Positions 43,064 through 54,645 of a stretch of 64,000 nt of DNA are shown here, piece after piece. The stretch is from contig JAUJYZ010000961.1 of assembly GCA_033675265.1 (NCBI GenBank), positions 102,001 to 166,000 of the forward strand, written 5' to 3'. Under the pieces are notes generated by a model that worked only from the letters and a program-made list of their open reading frames with translations, was not told where the DNA came from and ran no database searches. The DNA is from Actinostola sp. cb2023 (lineage: Eukaryota; Cnidaria; Anthozoa; Actiniaria; Actinostolidae). The position numbers were made by a program, and so were the translations under genes. Within the stretch, counting starts at the first letter, position 1; every line of letters begins with the position of its first letter.

Positions 43064-44018
43064 ATGGACAAGAAACTTTCAAAAATATACTATTCAGCCG
43101 TTGGGTATTGGAAAGGTTATGACGCCATCCATAAATTAGCTGAGGTGTCGAATACTGATAAAAATAGTGTAAAGAATTGGTTGGAGAACCAAGCATTATG
43201 GCAGATCTATTTACCACCTCCGAAATGCATTCCTAGATCCCATTGGGATATTTCAAAACCAAATGAAATACATCAGGCGGATCTTTTATTTCTACCGCAT
43301 GATAGTGTTAAAAGAAAAACCTATAAATATGCTCTTGTAGTCGTGGATGTAGCGAGCAGATACGTTGATGCTGAACCTTTGACGTCTATGTACTCCACAG
43401 AAGTATCTAAAGCGTTTAATAAAATATATTCTAGAAAATTACAATGGCCTGAAACAATGATGGTAGATCCAGGTACTGAATTTATGGGTGAAGTGACCTC
43501 GATTATGAAAAAACATGGAAATATACAAAGATCAGAAGCTGGAAATCATAGAGCACAATCCCTAGCGTGCTAATCGAACTATTTCTGAAAAGTTATTCAG
43601 TCATCAATATTCTCAAGAAATGTTGACAGAAGAGGAAAGATCCCGTGAATGGGTGGAAAGATTGCCTGCCGTTATAAAAAGTATTAATAGTGGAGTAAAG
43701 AGAGTTATTGGAGACACACCTAGTGAATCCATAAAGTTAAAATCGGTGGATACAAAAGAGGTTCATTACAAAAGACCTGTTGGAGGTGTGAAAGTTAGAT
43801 ATTTATATGCTCCTGGTGAACTGGAAAGCGGTGATAAAAGACGTGCCACTGATCCAATATGGTCTATGGGGATGTATGATATAACTCGAACTATAGTATC
43901 CACCGATCAACCTGTCTTATATTTCCTTTCTGAAGGAGCTCCAAAACGTAGTTTTGTTCTAGAGGAATTACAAGCCGTTTCTGAAGACACTCAGTTGCCG
44001 CCAGATAGTGTTTTATAA
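43064..44018 (+). pseudogene. Polinton RVE integrase, one frameshift
   Basis: It starts MDKKLSKIYYSAVGYWKGYD. The catalytic core has its first Asp in HQADLLFLP (about residue 66), then YALVVVDVASRYVDAEP and the second Asp in MMVDPGTEF. The catalytic Glu region is lost at a one-base change near 43560, which creates a TAA at 43571-43573. The other frame resumes with ISEKLFSHQYSQEM and continues to TAA 44016-44018. That part includes the C-terminal module (VGGVKVRYLYAPGELE) typical of Polinton integrases. The 3' end overlaps polymerase B tail to tail by 28 bp. The enzyme inserts the element's linear DNA into the host genome. Confidence 0.85.
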
Positions 44019-47000
44019 CCGTAGGCGTGCGTATGAATTCCATCTATAATTCTTTTGTCATCCTCTCTGGACAGCGCCACTTTATTAATCGTTTCTGTGT
44101 AGAGCTCATGTTTGTGACTTCGAATCACATTCATCTTTCGCATCACTTTCTTCCCGTCAAAGAGACATTTCTTATAATCGTCAAAGGAGATATCATTTTT
44201 AACCACCGATTTCTTAATGCCTTTACACTTCTTCGACTCTTTTTTATCTATTTTGTAAGCGTACAACTTGGATCTCAGCCCTACAAACTCTGTAATTTCT
44301 TCACACGCCGTCTCATCTTTCATCATGCCAATCACTTTCTTATTCACACGATGTGTAATAGTATGACCTTCTGGATACGCCTGGTATCAAACTTGCTGTC
44401 AATGTCCTCTTCAATGTCTCTGTAGAAATCTTCTGTCTCTATCTCATACATCAACGAGTCTGTGTCTGTAAACAGCAGCTGGATCTTATCTTTGTATTTG
44501 GGTTTGATGTAAACATAATGGAACTCATACATCAATGTCTTGGACAGATCTAAGATGGACATGCCCAGATAAATAGGCTTGTTGAACACCAACTCTGTTT
44601 TAGTCATGTGCACGGCAATCAAATGTTCTGAAAAGATGGTTCTACGTTTGTAATTTGGCTTGCAGATCAGCTATACTCGCTTGTTTCTCATTGGTCACCA
44701 GTTTAATATCTTGCCGGTTGCGAATATTCTCCATGGTCTTACCAAAGACACTGTTGTTCATCAACTTGAAGAAGTCTTTCTCAAAGTTGTTCTTCGCATT
44801 TGTTCTTAAGCCAGTATTGAGAGAAATGTACTTCTTCAGCCAATCTGACTCCTGGAAGGTCACACCTCTATGAACTTTTGTAATCTTCATTCCTAAGAAC
44901 TCATACAACTTCAGCGCTTTGTGATGCACCACATAATTCTTCTTATCCATTAAGTTAGGCACCAGCTTCTCTACTTTTTGAATCATCAACCGTTCTGGAG
45001 CCAAAGGATATTCATTGTGCAGCTCATGCAACTCCTCTGGATATTCTAAATCCACTTCCAGAATACATAGAATCTTACTCCAGCGCTTCAGTTCTGCCTT
45101 ATTCATCCACTTAAAACCATCTGTAGGCAGTGGTTCTGACATGGCCCAACCATAGAGATTGTTCGCGTCCAGATACTTAATAAAGGTAGACTTCTTCTCT
45201 CCATCGTAATCTTTAATATACTTGTTATTCGCCTTGGCATAACGCTTAGAAATCATAGAAATACCACCTCTCACTCCACTTTCAATCATCAGAAGCATGT
45301 CCGCATCAGACAGCAACTCCAACTTCACTTCAGTCATCTTCAGCATAGCATCCCAAGAAAGACCAGGTGCTGTATAATACTAGCACGGATCTAGTTTGTA
45401 GTTCTTGAGACACACATCTCTAAACGTCTCAAACACATCTGCCAAGAGAATCACATCGCTCTTCAAATACAGATCATGATATTCTCTCATGGTCTGTATG
45501 TTGAACGCACTCCACACTTCTTCAGCATGTTGATAATCTGCGTCAGAGATGTTCTTATTGTCTAACTTGCTGTAGAACAACTCTTTTTGGGGCAGCTCTG
45601 TCTCTTCCAACTTCTCCAAGGAGTTCATATAATCGTAAGGGTAAACCCCTTTTCTCAACAACAGTTCTAACTGTTTTCCCTCGTAGAACTGTTTCATGTT
45701 GTTGAACTGCGCTTTCTCCAGATTGCTGACCAAAGAGTCCAAACTGGCAGCCATGAATTTTAAACTGTCTATAAAACGAATCTCACGTTTCACCTCGCAA
45801 ACTATGCTGTTATAATCAACAAATGTGTCCACGACAATCTCTTTCTTAAATGAGATGTACTTCTCTTCATTATTAGGAATACAATCTACTTTACCTTCTG
45901 ACACACCTAAGTTCTTAATGAACAAATGCGCGTCATACCCCGATAGATTATGAAAGATCACTGGAATGTGCTTTGGAACCTTATAATTCAAGTTGCAAGC
46001 ATTGTGTGCAGCACCACGATATTGACCAGTCAAATGATTGTGGTCCAGAAACTTTATCCTCGTTTAACTCTTTATTGCAAATGTGACACAGGGTCGCATC
46101 TCTGTACAACTCACGATCGCCTCCCATCATCTTAACCCTCTTTCTTTCTTCCACCAACCCTTTAATCGACTTTTCCAACGCATCCACAAACAGCTGACCA
46201 ATATCTTCACCCTCCTCTTTGGATGTGTATCTCACCATCTCTGGAACACTTCCATCATCTTTCACAATCAAATAACAATACCCAGAAGGCTTATGTTTCT
46301 GATACTTCTCTGTGTAAGCCTCTGTGCTGTCAGGTCTACAAGAGTCAATACCTTCTGTAAAACACTCAAAGTCAGCATAGATGACAAACGGCACTCGCAT
46401 GCTGTTGTTGTAATTCTTAAACTGCAACAGCGTCCCTTTCTTAGGCAGTGTAATCTTAATCGCCTCATGATTCTTACAATATCTCATATGCTTCTCCAAG
46501 GACTCTGACGTTTTAAAGCTGTTCAAACACCGCTCACAGAAATACCTCTGACCATTACGTTTTGTAGTTTGCTTGGTACACAGACGGCTCATCCCTTTTA
46601 TCCAACAATAATGATGGGTCTCGCTATTTGAAATCATAAGCAGATTCAAAGTCTTTTCTCTATCCTCGTTTTCACTAATACGCAACGGGTAAACACACTC
46701 CTCTTTGTAACCATACACATTCACCCCATAACTTTTGTTATTCTCCTCAAACACCTTAATCTTATCCAGCTGCACTGGAAATTCTAACCCTGTCCAATCA
46801 AACTTCTTTGAACTCTCTATTAACTCTTTAGAAATCCTTTCTGGATGTATGTCTACATTTACATTATGTTAGATTTAAGTCTCCCCGATTAGTAGGGCAC
46901 TTGTGCCCAGCTAGAAGATTTTGAGACGTTAATAAAAGTTATTATTATTATTATGTCTGGCGTAAACGCACACGAAGTAATAGCCCATTTGAAGCACTGA

Positions 47001-47688
47001 TTGTCTGAATTCTTCATATTAATCACAGCCCCTTTCGCCTTCAACTTAGCAGGCAGTTCAATATAAGACCTAGCCTTCATAGGATTGAACTTGTCTACAT
47101 GAATGTCTAAAGCAATCACAGAATTAAAAATCCAGCCTGACCCCCTTGGTTCTGAAAGGAGCTCAGCTTCTCCAACATCAACGCTACCATCCGATCGTAA
47201 ACCTCGCTCAAAGTTGTTGCATCCGTCACCACTTCAATCCTAGAATGAAAGTACCCGTAAGTGTAAACTTTACCTTTATTACCCTTCTTGTAAAACTCCA
47301 CTTCCAACAGCAACTTCATCTTAATAGGTTTAGCATGCTTGTTCAAAAGACTCACAACATTGTACTTATTAACCTCTAGAAAGGTTTTAGCATCCATCTT
47401 CTCCACCCAATCAATCCTGTAAGACTTGAGAAACCCTCTCAAAGCCGTCGCTCTCTTCTTAGGCACATTCAATTCTTTGTTCATCTTCTCAATCCCTGTC
47501 TGCAACAACTCTACATATTTCTTAAACTCAGGCGACACAATATTGGGACCCTTCTTAAGACCCTCATTAATCTTATCAATCCCTTCCTGCAACACCTTGA
47601 AATAGTTCTGAACCTCAGGAGAAACCTTTTCCCCTTGTTCAAGCGTTCGCAATTCTGTCAGCACCTTGTTTAATTCCATCTTCTCCAT
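43991..47688 (-). pseudogene. Polinton protein-primed DNA polymerase B, multiple lesions
   Basis: About 1,230 codons in at least six frame segments: 47688-47116, about 47119-46965, 46860-45981, 46033-45380, 45379-44642 and 44655-43991 (itself shifted again near 44345). An in-frame TAG lies at 45380-45382, and a small insertion at about 46866-46960. The N-terminal part is the long Polinton-specific extension. A zinc finger (CERCLNSFKTSESLEKH) precedes exonuclease motif YADFECF at about 46365-46379. The NLSGYDAHLFIKNLG exonuclease block lies near 45930. The polymerase motifs are DANNLYGWAMS and the catalytic TDTDSL at about 44452-44469. The protein copies linear element DNA using a terminal protein. 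ATG 47688 follows GTATAT. The many breaks mean no active enzyme. Confidence 0.9.
46866..46962. mobile_element. Short retroposon-like insertion in polymerase B
   Basis: The segment GATTTAAGTCTCCCC...GGGCACTTGTGCCC...(TTA)n breaks the polymerase reading and ends in a TTATTATTATTATTATG simple tail. ATTATG occurs at both edges, a possible short target duplication. It resembles a SINE 3' fragment. Confidence 0.55.
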
Positions 47689-47897
47689 ATATACAAGAGG
47701 TATTTAAACGCTCAGATACCGATACCCATGACAAAATAGCTAATATTTAAGGTGTCAATATTAGAACAACGACATCCAGGACAACAATGTGTAAGTAGAT
47801 AGAAAAGGAGATCTCTTTTTATGTCCTGGAAAATCAACTGTCGTCGAATCACTGTCGCCGAACTCTCCTTTTCTATCTACTGAGAACGTTATCAACT
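47689..47897. other. Candidate outer end of the Polinton, with an 88-bp inverted repeat
   Basis: After the polymerase promoter, a perfect 17-bp inverted pair (AGTAGATAGAAAAGGAG at 47794-47810 and its complement at 47865-47881) encloses 54 bp. Polinton ends are known to begin AG and end CT, which fits, but the matching left terminus was not found in the window. Confidence 0.4.
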
Positions 47898-48455
47898 TTG
47901 TTGACAAGGTTTAGGGACACGTTTGGACAAATGGACTCACAGTCACAGTCTTGGATCTGCATTGAACAACTATCATACATATTGGGTCGCACCACTGCCC
48001 TTCGTGTTCATTTTCAGAGAATTTGTCTCCTTAGCTTGGAGAGAGAGAACGAATATTCACAAAAAGGAACAAGTATTCTTAAAACCGAGTCTCAACAAGG
48101 GCCAGGGAGCCCTAAATTCAGCGTAACTCGAGAGCAGCTTGAGGCATTAAACAAAGATGCGAGATTTTCTTGAAGCGAGATATCACGAACGTGTCAGTGG
48201 AATTTCTGAGAGAACTTTACGTCGAAGACGTAGCGAACTAGGTATGAATGTAGAAGGGAGAGAGTACACCAATATTTCTGACAATGAAATAGACAACCAC
48301 GCCCGCCAAATACGTAGTACTACACCAGGTGTAGGATTGAGATTAGTTCAAGGTGCACTGAGACAGCAGGGACTGGTACTTCAGAGAGACCGAGTGTACT
48401 TCGTTCACTTCGCAGAGTGGATCCAGTCACTTCATCATTGAGAAATTTAGGATAG
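47898..48455 (+). pseudogene. Fragment of a metazoan integrase-core family gene (N-terminal HTH part)
   Basis: Two overlapping frames (to 48173, then 48157-48441) read as one decayed protein. They give the block KFSVTREQLEALNKD, then SERTLRRRRSELGMNVEGR, then the VGLRLVQGALRQQGLVLQRD region. A further frame gives the RRVDPVTSSLRNLG block at about 48408-48453. Proteins with these motifs carry an integrase core after this point. Here the gene is cut by a MITE at 48455. This is recalled similarity, not searched. At least two frameshifts are present, so it is a relic. Confidence 0.5.
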
Positions 48456-48770
48456 GGGTGTGCCCCCGGGATGTCGAAACCCTGACCCTATTTAAGGATG
48501 AATAATTGGAAAATTCATACCCTTTCCAAGGATTTGTCACTGAAATATAGACCCAATTTAAGGAAAAAGTTAATAGTATTCCTGTGGAAATCGCTAATAT
48601 CAGAAGTACATACGCTGGCTGTTACGCTAAGTGGATTTTTTTGTCAAAATAAAAAAAGTGTATCCAAATTAAAGATCGAATATTTTATTTTATGACGAAA
48701 AAGTAAAATATGGTATCCAATTTAAGGATCTGGAGATTCAAAAACCATACCCTTTTTGGGGGCACATACC
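48455..48770. mobile_element. 316-bp MITE with TA target duplication
   Basis: The ends GGGGTGTGCCCCC and the complement GGGGGCACATACC are flanked by TA on both sides. The interior has repeated TTTAAGGAT and CATACCCTTT words. It fits a Tc1/mariner-derived MITE. Confidence 0.75.
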
Positions 48771-49022
48771 TATATAGCAGAACGTCCGTTACATTTAACA
48801 CGTTCCAGAATGACTTCGGATATTCCAAAGTTAGATTTCCCAGCACTTTTCGAGAGACTTTTCAATTTTTTGCTGGTTATTTTATTCATTTTAGCAAATA
48901 TTGAAGACATCTTATTTGATTTGCCGATTTGATATTTTTTTCAGCTAAAATTGTTTCTGTTCTCAAAATTAAACTATAGAAACTGTTGTTTGGACCATAA
49001 ATGGTACATAGTTATTATATTG

Positions 49023-49506
49023 CCAGTCCCATTCAAGATTTTGGCAAATGCCAGCATTCAAGATTTCGGCATATGCCAACATTCAAGAATTTGGCAAATG
49101 CCAGCATTCAAGATTTCGGCATATGCCAACATTCAAGAATTTGGCAAATGCCAGCATTCAAGATTTCGGCATATGCCAACATTCAAGAATTTGGCAAATG
49201 CCAGCATTCAAGATTTCGGCATATGCCAACATTCAAGAATTTGGCATATGCCAACATTCACGATTTCGGCATATGCCAACATTCAAGAATTTGGCAAATG
49301 CCAGCATTCAAGATTTCGGCATATGCCAACATTCACGAATTCGGCATATGCCAACATTCACGATTTCGGCATATGCCAACATTCAAGAATTTGGCAAATG
49401 CCAGCATTCAAGATTTCGGCATATGCCAACATACACGAATTCGGCATATGCCAACATTCACGAATTCGGCATATGCCAACATTCACGATTTCGGCATATG
49501 CCAAGA
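49023..49506. repeat. 25-bp tandem array with palindromic core (left)
   Basis: About 19 units of CATTCAAGATTTCGGCATATGCCAA or the GAATTTGGCAAATGCCAG variant. Because 25 is not a multiple of three, all three plus frames stay open, which is a repeat artefact and not a gene. Confidence 0.95.
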
Positions 49507-49559
49507 TTTCAGATAAGATTGAAACAAGTGGTAAGAAATATTTTAAAAGCTTTTATTGA

Positions 49560-50730
49560 ACATTAAATAATACATCATAAGGTTATTTATAGCCTATTCT
49601 ACTTTATAGATAATCCGTAGACCGAAAAGTTAAATTACTATAGTGTGTATTTCTATTCCATTGAGCATATCCCACAGAATTATCCATACAAATCGATCAT
49701 ATCCCAAAAATACTCAATAACTCAATAACTTCTTCAATAAGTCTTAGACGCAAACTATGTGCATTGTTGTGTGAAACGTTGTTTGCAAGTGCACATCATA
49801 CTATAAATATTGTAGCAATGTGCAGGTATCGTGCTTACGTATTACAATACATCACAAGAGCTTAAACTAGTCGTTTCTGGTAGAAAGTGAAGTGCTGCGA
49901 GTTGTGCACTGCCGTACATGTAGCTTTCAATGCATACATGTAGCTGTCCCTTGTCAGCAAGGCACATTAGTGGTAATATAAAATAATAAAAATGCAGTAT
50001 AATAATAATAATAACTTTATTACTGTCATGTGTTCTAGCTTACAAGAAACCTATTTCCCTCCCATATATCTATTGATTCTCATTCCCACCCTTGTCCCAG
50101 TGCCCAGATCCCACATGACCAAACATGACACAGGAACTCCATCAAGATTAGTTTCGCTGCTCGCCTGGCGGCTCGCAGCAATATTAAGCTTTCATAAGCG
50201 ACCAGCCTATGTTGTTTCAGCGCGCGGTCCGTCTCATTTAAGCGACAACAGCTCTGATCTAGTTATTACCACTTTTTCGAATTCCTGAAGTGGTCGCTTA
50301 CGAGAGCTTCGACTGTACTATGCACTTGTGTCATTTTTTCCTCGTATTCATTCACTCAAACCTCATCTGTCCACAAAAAATCCTGTGCATATTGTATATC
50401 GAGTGAATTTAAAATACAATGCGCTATTTCAAAAAACGTTGAATGACGATTGCACGACAAAAATAATAAGGTATAATATTAAGCTATAATTATTAACTTA
50501 AATTAAATATTTCAATACTATTTTGTAGACTGTTCACTTAGTGCTACATTGTAGCTATCACTTTTTTGACCTCTTTTGCATCCATTTGTCCAAGCACCAT
50601 GATTGTGTTAGATTTGTTTATGCTTCACTCTATTGAAGAAAAACAGAAAAGTGTCAAATATGAAATCAAATTTGTAAATAGGCAAAGTGAACCATGGCAT
50701 GTATGTAATATACAATTGAAATAGCATGGC
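49560..50730. other. Interior of the 6.2-kb element, no gene
   Basis: AT-rich, with TACATGTAGCT words near 49915-49945 and an AATAATAATAATAA run near 50000. The frame at 49992-50288 has no recognisable domain. Confidence 0.4.
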
Positions 50731-50732
50731 TA

Positions 50733-50893
50733 TACACCGAATCGAAATATGGCGACCAATTTGAATAACTTTGTTCCTGACTGACCAACCTCTCATTCAT
50801 GTGAAAACGCTTTTGTGTTTCCACGTGAACACGAGGTTGGTCAGACCAAAACAATAGTTATTCAAATTGGTCGCCATATTTCGATTCGGTGTA
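50733..50893. mobile_element. 161-bp hairpin MITE
   Basis: The arms TACACCGAATCGAAATATGG... and the mirror ...CCATATTTCGATTCGGTGTA continue inward through GCGACCAATTTGAATAACT and GACCAACCTC. A second small hairpin (AACAGCTGTCTCTCATC and its mirror) lies at 50969-51037. Confidence 0.88.
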
Positions 50894-51518
50894 TACTGTC
50901 TATACATTGTATATACTACGGTATATCATATGTATACTGTCGGTACATATAGCCTGAGAATTAAAATTAACAGCTGTCTCTCATCGCATACATTGATTCC
51001 ACCTAGGAATTGATGTACGTGATGAGAGACAGCTGTTTTCTCCGGCTAATGTATACTGTCAGTGTACATACAGTACATATATGGTATGTGTCTATTTGTC
51101 TATTCTGCAATTGTACATAAAATATATACTGTATACAGTATAGAGGAACGCAATGTAGTTTTAAACAGGCTTTCTGCATTGTTTTCACTGCTCTGTGCAT
51201 CTATTACATAATAATACACGCTCAGCAACCAATCAAATCGTGCATTCTTGGGAGGTACACATAGTTTATATTATTTATAAACAAATATATTGCAATGTCT
51301 ATATACAGCACTAGTAAGCAGCATGTAGTGGATATAGAGTATATTATGTATATATATACATTGTACATATACCACTTAATAGAGGTAGCAAATTTATGCA
51401 GAGTTTATATGGGTGAAACTCCACTGATTCGGGACTTTTAAAACAGGCCGCTTAATAGAGGGTGGCCACTTTAAAAGGTTGGTGTACTGAGTATAGACAA
51501 TAATAGACACTAGATGTA

Positions 51519-51920
51519 TTAGCCATTTCAAAAACGAGTGGAGGACTGGGAACGAGTTTTAAGAATTAATCTAATTAAGAAATGAACCCCATCACAAGAA
51601 AGAGCATATCAGAATTAGTAACTTTCAGGAGTTTGATAGGGTTTGGACAAGTAGCAAATGAACTGCAGACATTTAAAAACTGCAAAAATTACAAAGAAAT
51701 GTATGGTTACGGGGGACAAGTGTCCCTGGTAAACATACATTTCTTTGTAAATTTTGCGATGTTTGGAAAGCTGTTACTGGTTCAATATCTAACTAAACCT
51801 AACAAAACTTTGTAAACTTACTAATTTTGATATGTTCTTTCTTGTGATGGGATTCATTTTTTAATTAGATTAATTCTAAAAACTCGTTCCCAGTCCTCCA
51901 CTCGTTTTTGAAATGGCTAA
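51519..51920. mobile_element. 402-bp inverted-repeat MITE with internal hairpin
   Basis: The ends TTAGCCATTTCAAAAACGAG and their complement extend for over 70 bp on each side (through GGAGGACTGGGAACGAGTTTT). A second hairpin near 51680-51765 (TACAAAGAAATGTATG and mirror) sits in the centre. The open frame through it is incidental. Confidence 0.85.
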
Positions 51921-52935
51921 TTCTACATTGTACATGTAGATGTCTATAGACACTTTTGGCAGGAAATATATGTCTGCTGTATATTAAGCTTATGACGTTA
52001 TGTATTAAAGCTTTATACCGTATTCTGAATGTGTATAAGCTTTATACTGCGATTATACAATCGAAACTTTGATCAGGAATTCATGTCAGCATCGAATCTT
52101 ACCTTTTAAAATGAGCATAAATTATTGAATTTCACTGTATGTTTATATATAGATAAACAGCACTCTGTCACACATACCATTGTTCCATGTCGTTCTCCAA
52201 GGGATTTGGTTGAAGAAAAGAGTGATTATTCCACGATAAAATACTAAAAGAGTTCTATAGTTTCTAGAACCGTTACAACACTAAGAAAATGGCGCTCAAA
52301 ACCGTGTTCTAGCCAATCAGAGTGAAGCGATGCAGGGGATATGTTCCAAATATGGAGTGGTCGTGTGACGCCTGACTGTTTATTCCCGGCCGCCATGTTG
52401 ACGGTTGGTTTGTTGTATGCTCAAGCTTCAATTGTTCTTTTATTTCCCCGGTCCTTTCGGAACGGTATTCGTCAATATTTACTGGTGAAAAGAATTTAAC
52501 GAACTACAGCAATGGTCTCGTAACGAGCCAGCCTACACAACAGTCGGAAAACGAGCGGACAATCGATCGTACAATGAACACAAGAACAAAGGAAAGCGTA
52601 GCTCTAATTCTAAATCCATGAAATGCCCGATCTACTGACATCCCTAACGAACCGATGGCATCACCAAGACTACTACTCGAGCCCCAAAGCAATGGTCTTT
52701 CACGAAAAACGAAGCAATTACTTCTTTTGAAGCATGAAGACGTATTACTCGACTCTAATATCGTGCCCTACTTTGACTTTGGATAACTTACATGTAGTCG
52801 TAGACAACGTAAGATGATGGAAACCGACCTGGAAACCGGATGATTTAATGAGCAATATACTTATTCCTGCTTAGACAGGTATGTGCTTTTTGGAATTTTG
52901 AAGCAATCGTAGTTATACATGTTTATACTTGACGA
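51921..52935. other. Interior of the 6.2-kb element, no gene recognised
   Basis: Less AT-rich around 52370-52690 (GGCCGCCATGTTGACGG). The minus frame at 52504-52692 shows no domain. It may be the remains of a captured promoter or 5' exon, but nothing supports a gene. Confidence 0.35.
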
Positions 52936-52939
52936 TCAA

Positions 52940-53135
52940 ACCCCTGGGTGCCACCCCTGGGGACGTTGGGGGATTTGTTCAAATGTCCATTCAAACATGA
53001 TATCCCCCTGACATAGACATGGGGAAACATAGACTTTATTTTATTACCTGTAATTTACATACAATTTAGTTTATAATTAAGGGAATGGGAATGGGGCAGA
53101 GGAATCTGGACAAATCCCCACCCCCTGGGGGAACG
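52940..53135. mobile_element. Inverted-repeat insertion with GC-rich ends
   Basis: CCCCTGGGGACGTTGGGGGATTTGTTC at the left, partly complementary to GGACAAATCCCCACCCCCTGGGGG at the right, flanks an AT-rich centre. Imperfect arms. Confidence 0.5.
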
Positions 53136-53319
53136 AATGTACAATGTAGTCATCAGAGACATTGACGATGTATGCTTTTTGTTTGTTTCAGGTTGAGGTA
53201 CAACCATGGGCTATGGATCATTGATATATTTGGCAATGGTGAGTTTAAGTCCAAGTATCAGAAGCCATTTCATTGTACATGTAAAGCTATCCCGCAACAT
53301 TGTACATGTTTGTACTGTA

Positions 53320-53459
53320 AGTTATATGGTAATTTGTCGCTTGGTAATTGTTAGTAATGTACATTTAGTTTGTAAGGTTTCTTACTGAGCCCAGACGGCA
53401 TTTGAACCTGTGACCTCCTGGATACCAGTCAGGCGCTCTAACCACTGAGCCACTGGGAA
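53320..53459 (-). mobile_element. tRNA-derived SINE
   Basis: Read on the minus strand, GGCTCAGTGGTTAGAGCGCC (A box) and GGTTCAAATGCC (B box) lie 30-40 bp apart, as in a tRNA-like head. A body follows with GTCTGGGCTCAGTAAGAAAC and CTTACAAACTAAATGTACAT. The same body occurs rearranged at 17205-17330. It is not a functional tRNA because the body continues past the acceptor. Confidence 0.75.
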
Positions 53460-53735
53460 CTCATGTGATTGAGCAGGTCTTGGTTCATATTGTACATGCT
53501 GTTAAAATATCTGAACAAAAAAAGCCTAAGTAATATCATGGCACCGAGGGATATTAGTGATTAAATGTCTCCGAAGCTGGCTGAGGGGGTATTTAAGGTG
53601 ATTCCTTAGTTTTGCACTGCGCAACTCTACTGTGCATATATTATATAGTGTAGCGTATTGTGTGATCTATATGGCTTATGCACAAGTGCTGATTTTCGAG
53701 ATCAGGATACTAGAATTGTTTGACATAAAAATAAC

Positions 53736-54202
53736 CAGGGTTTCCACTCATCCGGAAAAATAAAATTATCTGGCTTTTCCCTGACTTCTCACTGACCAAA
53801 AACCATTTTTCACTGACCATACTGTACTCTTGTTTTACTATGATATCCTGCAGTGCGACTTACATTTACTATAGTCTTTTTATGTATGTACTGTATGTAC
53901 AGTAATATGTATGAAGAAATACATTTACATGGACCATATAAGATCAATGACAACTTTTAAACTTTTTTGTGAGTTTTCATCATGATTGATCACAATCTGT
54001 CTAAATGTTACCCATAATTATGCTACACTGTACATATCGATTTTGTGAAGGCTGACATAAATTCCCTGACTTTTCACTGACTTTTGGGTAAATTACAACA
54101 TTCCCTGACCAAAATCAAAATTCCCTGACAATTCCCTGACCTTGAAAAAAAAAAAAAATCAAATCCACTGACTTTTCAAGGTCAGTAAGGTTGGGAACCC
54201 TG
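53736..54202. mobile_element. hAT-like MITE, 467 bp
   Basis: The ends CAGGGTTTCCACTC and the complement GGGAACCCTG match the common CAGGGTTCCC terminus of metazoan hAT-derived MITEs. TTCCCTGAC and CACTGACC words repeat inside. No 8-bp duplication could be confirmed. Confidence 0.55.
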
Positions 54203-54265
54203 TACACGGTATGGCTCCTAAAAGTTACAACGATTTTAGCACCCCGAAAGTAGATAAGTTATTCC

Positions 54266-54645
54266 CTCTGAGTTGGCAAATGCCGGAATTCTCTGAGTTG
54301 GCAAATGCCAACTTCCTCTGAGTTGGCAAATGCCAACTTCCTCTGAGTTGGCAAATGCCAGAATTCTCTGAGTTGGCAAATGCCAACTTCCTCTGAGTTG
54401 GCAAATGCCGGAATTCTCTGAGTTGGCAAATGCCAACTTCCTTTGAGTTGGCAAATGCCGGAATTCTCTGAGTTGGCAAATGCCAACTTCCTCTCAGCTG
54501 GCAAATGCCGGAATTCTCTGAGTTGGCAAAGCTGGCAAATGCCGGAATTCTCTAAGTCGGCATTTGCCAACTTCCTCTCAGCTGGCATATGCCGGAATTC
54601 TCTGGTTTGGCAAATGCCGAGTTGCAGGGAAGTTGGCAAATGCCG
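54266..54645. repeat. 24-25 bp tandem array with palindromic core (right)
   Basis: About 15 units of CTCTGAGTTGGCAAATGCCGGAATT or the ...CCAACTTC variant. It shares only the GGCAAATGCC core with the left array, so the two ends evolved different spacers around one conserved word. Confidence 0.93.

Noticed and set aside
48951..49566. Three overlapping plus-strand proteins of about 170-200 aa
   Set aside because: All frames are open because of the 25-bp tandem repeat, with no independent support.
52504..52692. Small minus-strand gene
   Set aside because: No domain, no conserved start context, and it lies inside a transposon interior.
53385..53459. Functional tRNA gene on the minus strand
   Set aside because: A and B boxes are present, but the acceptor stem does not close and a SINE body follows, with a second scrambled copy at 17.2 kb.
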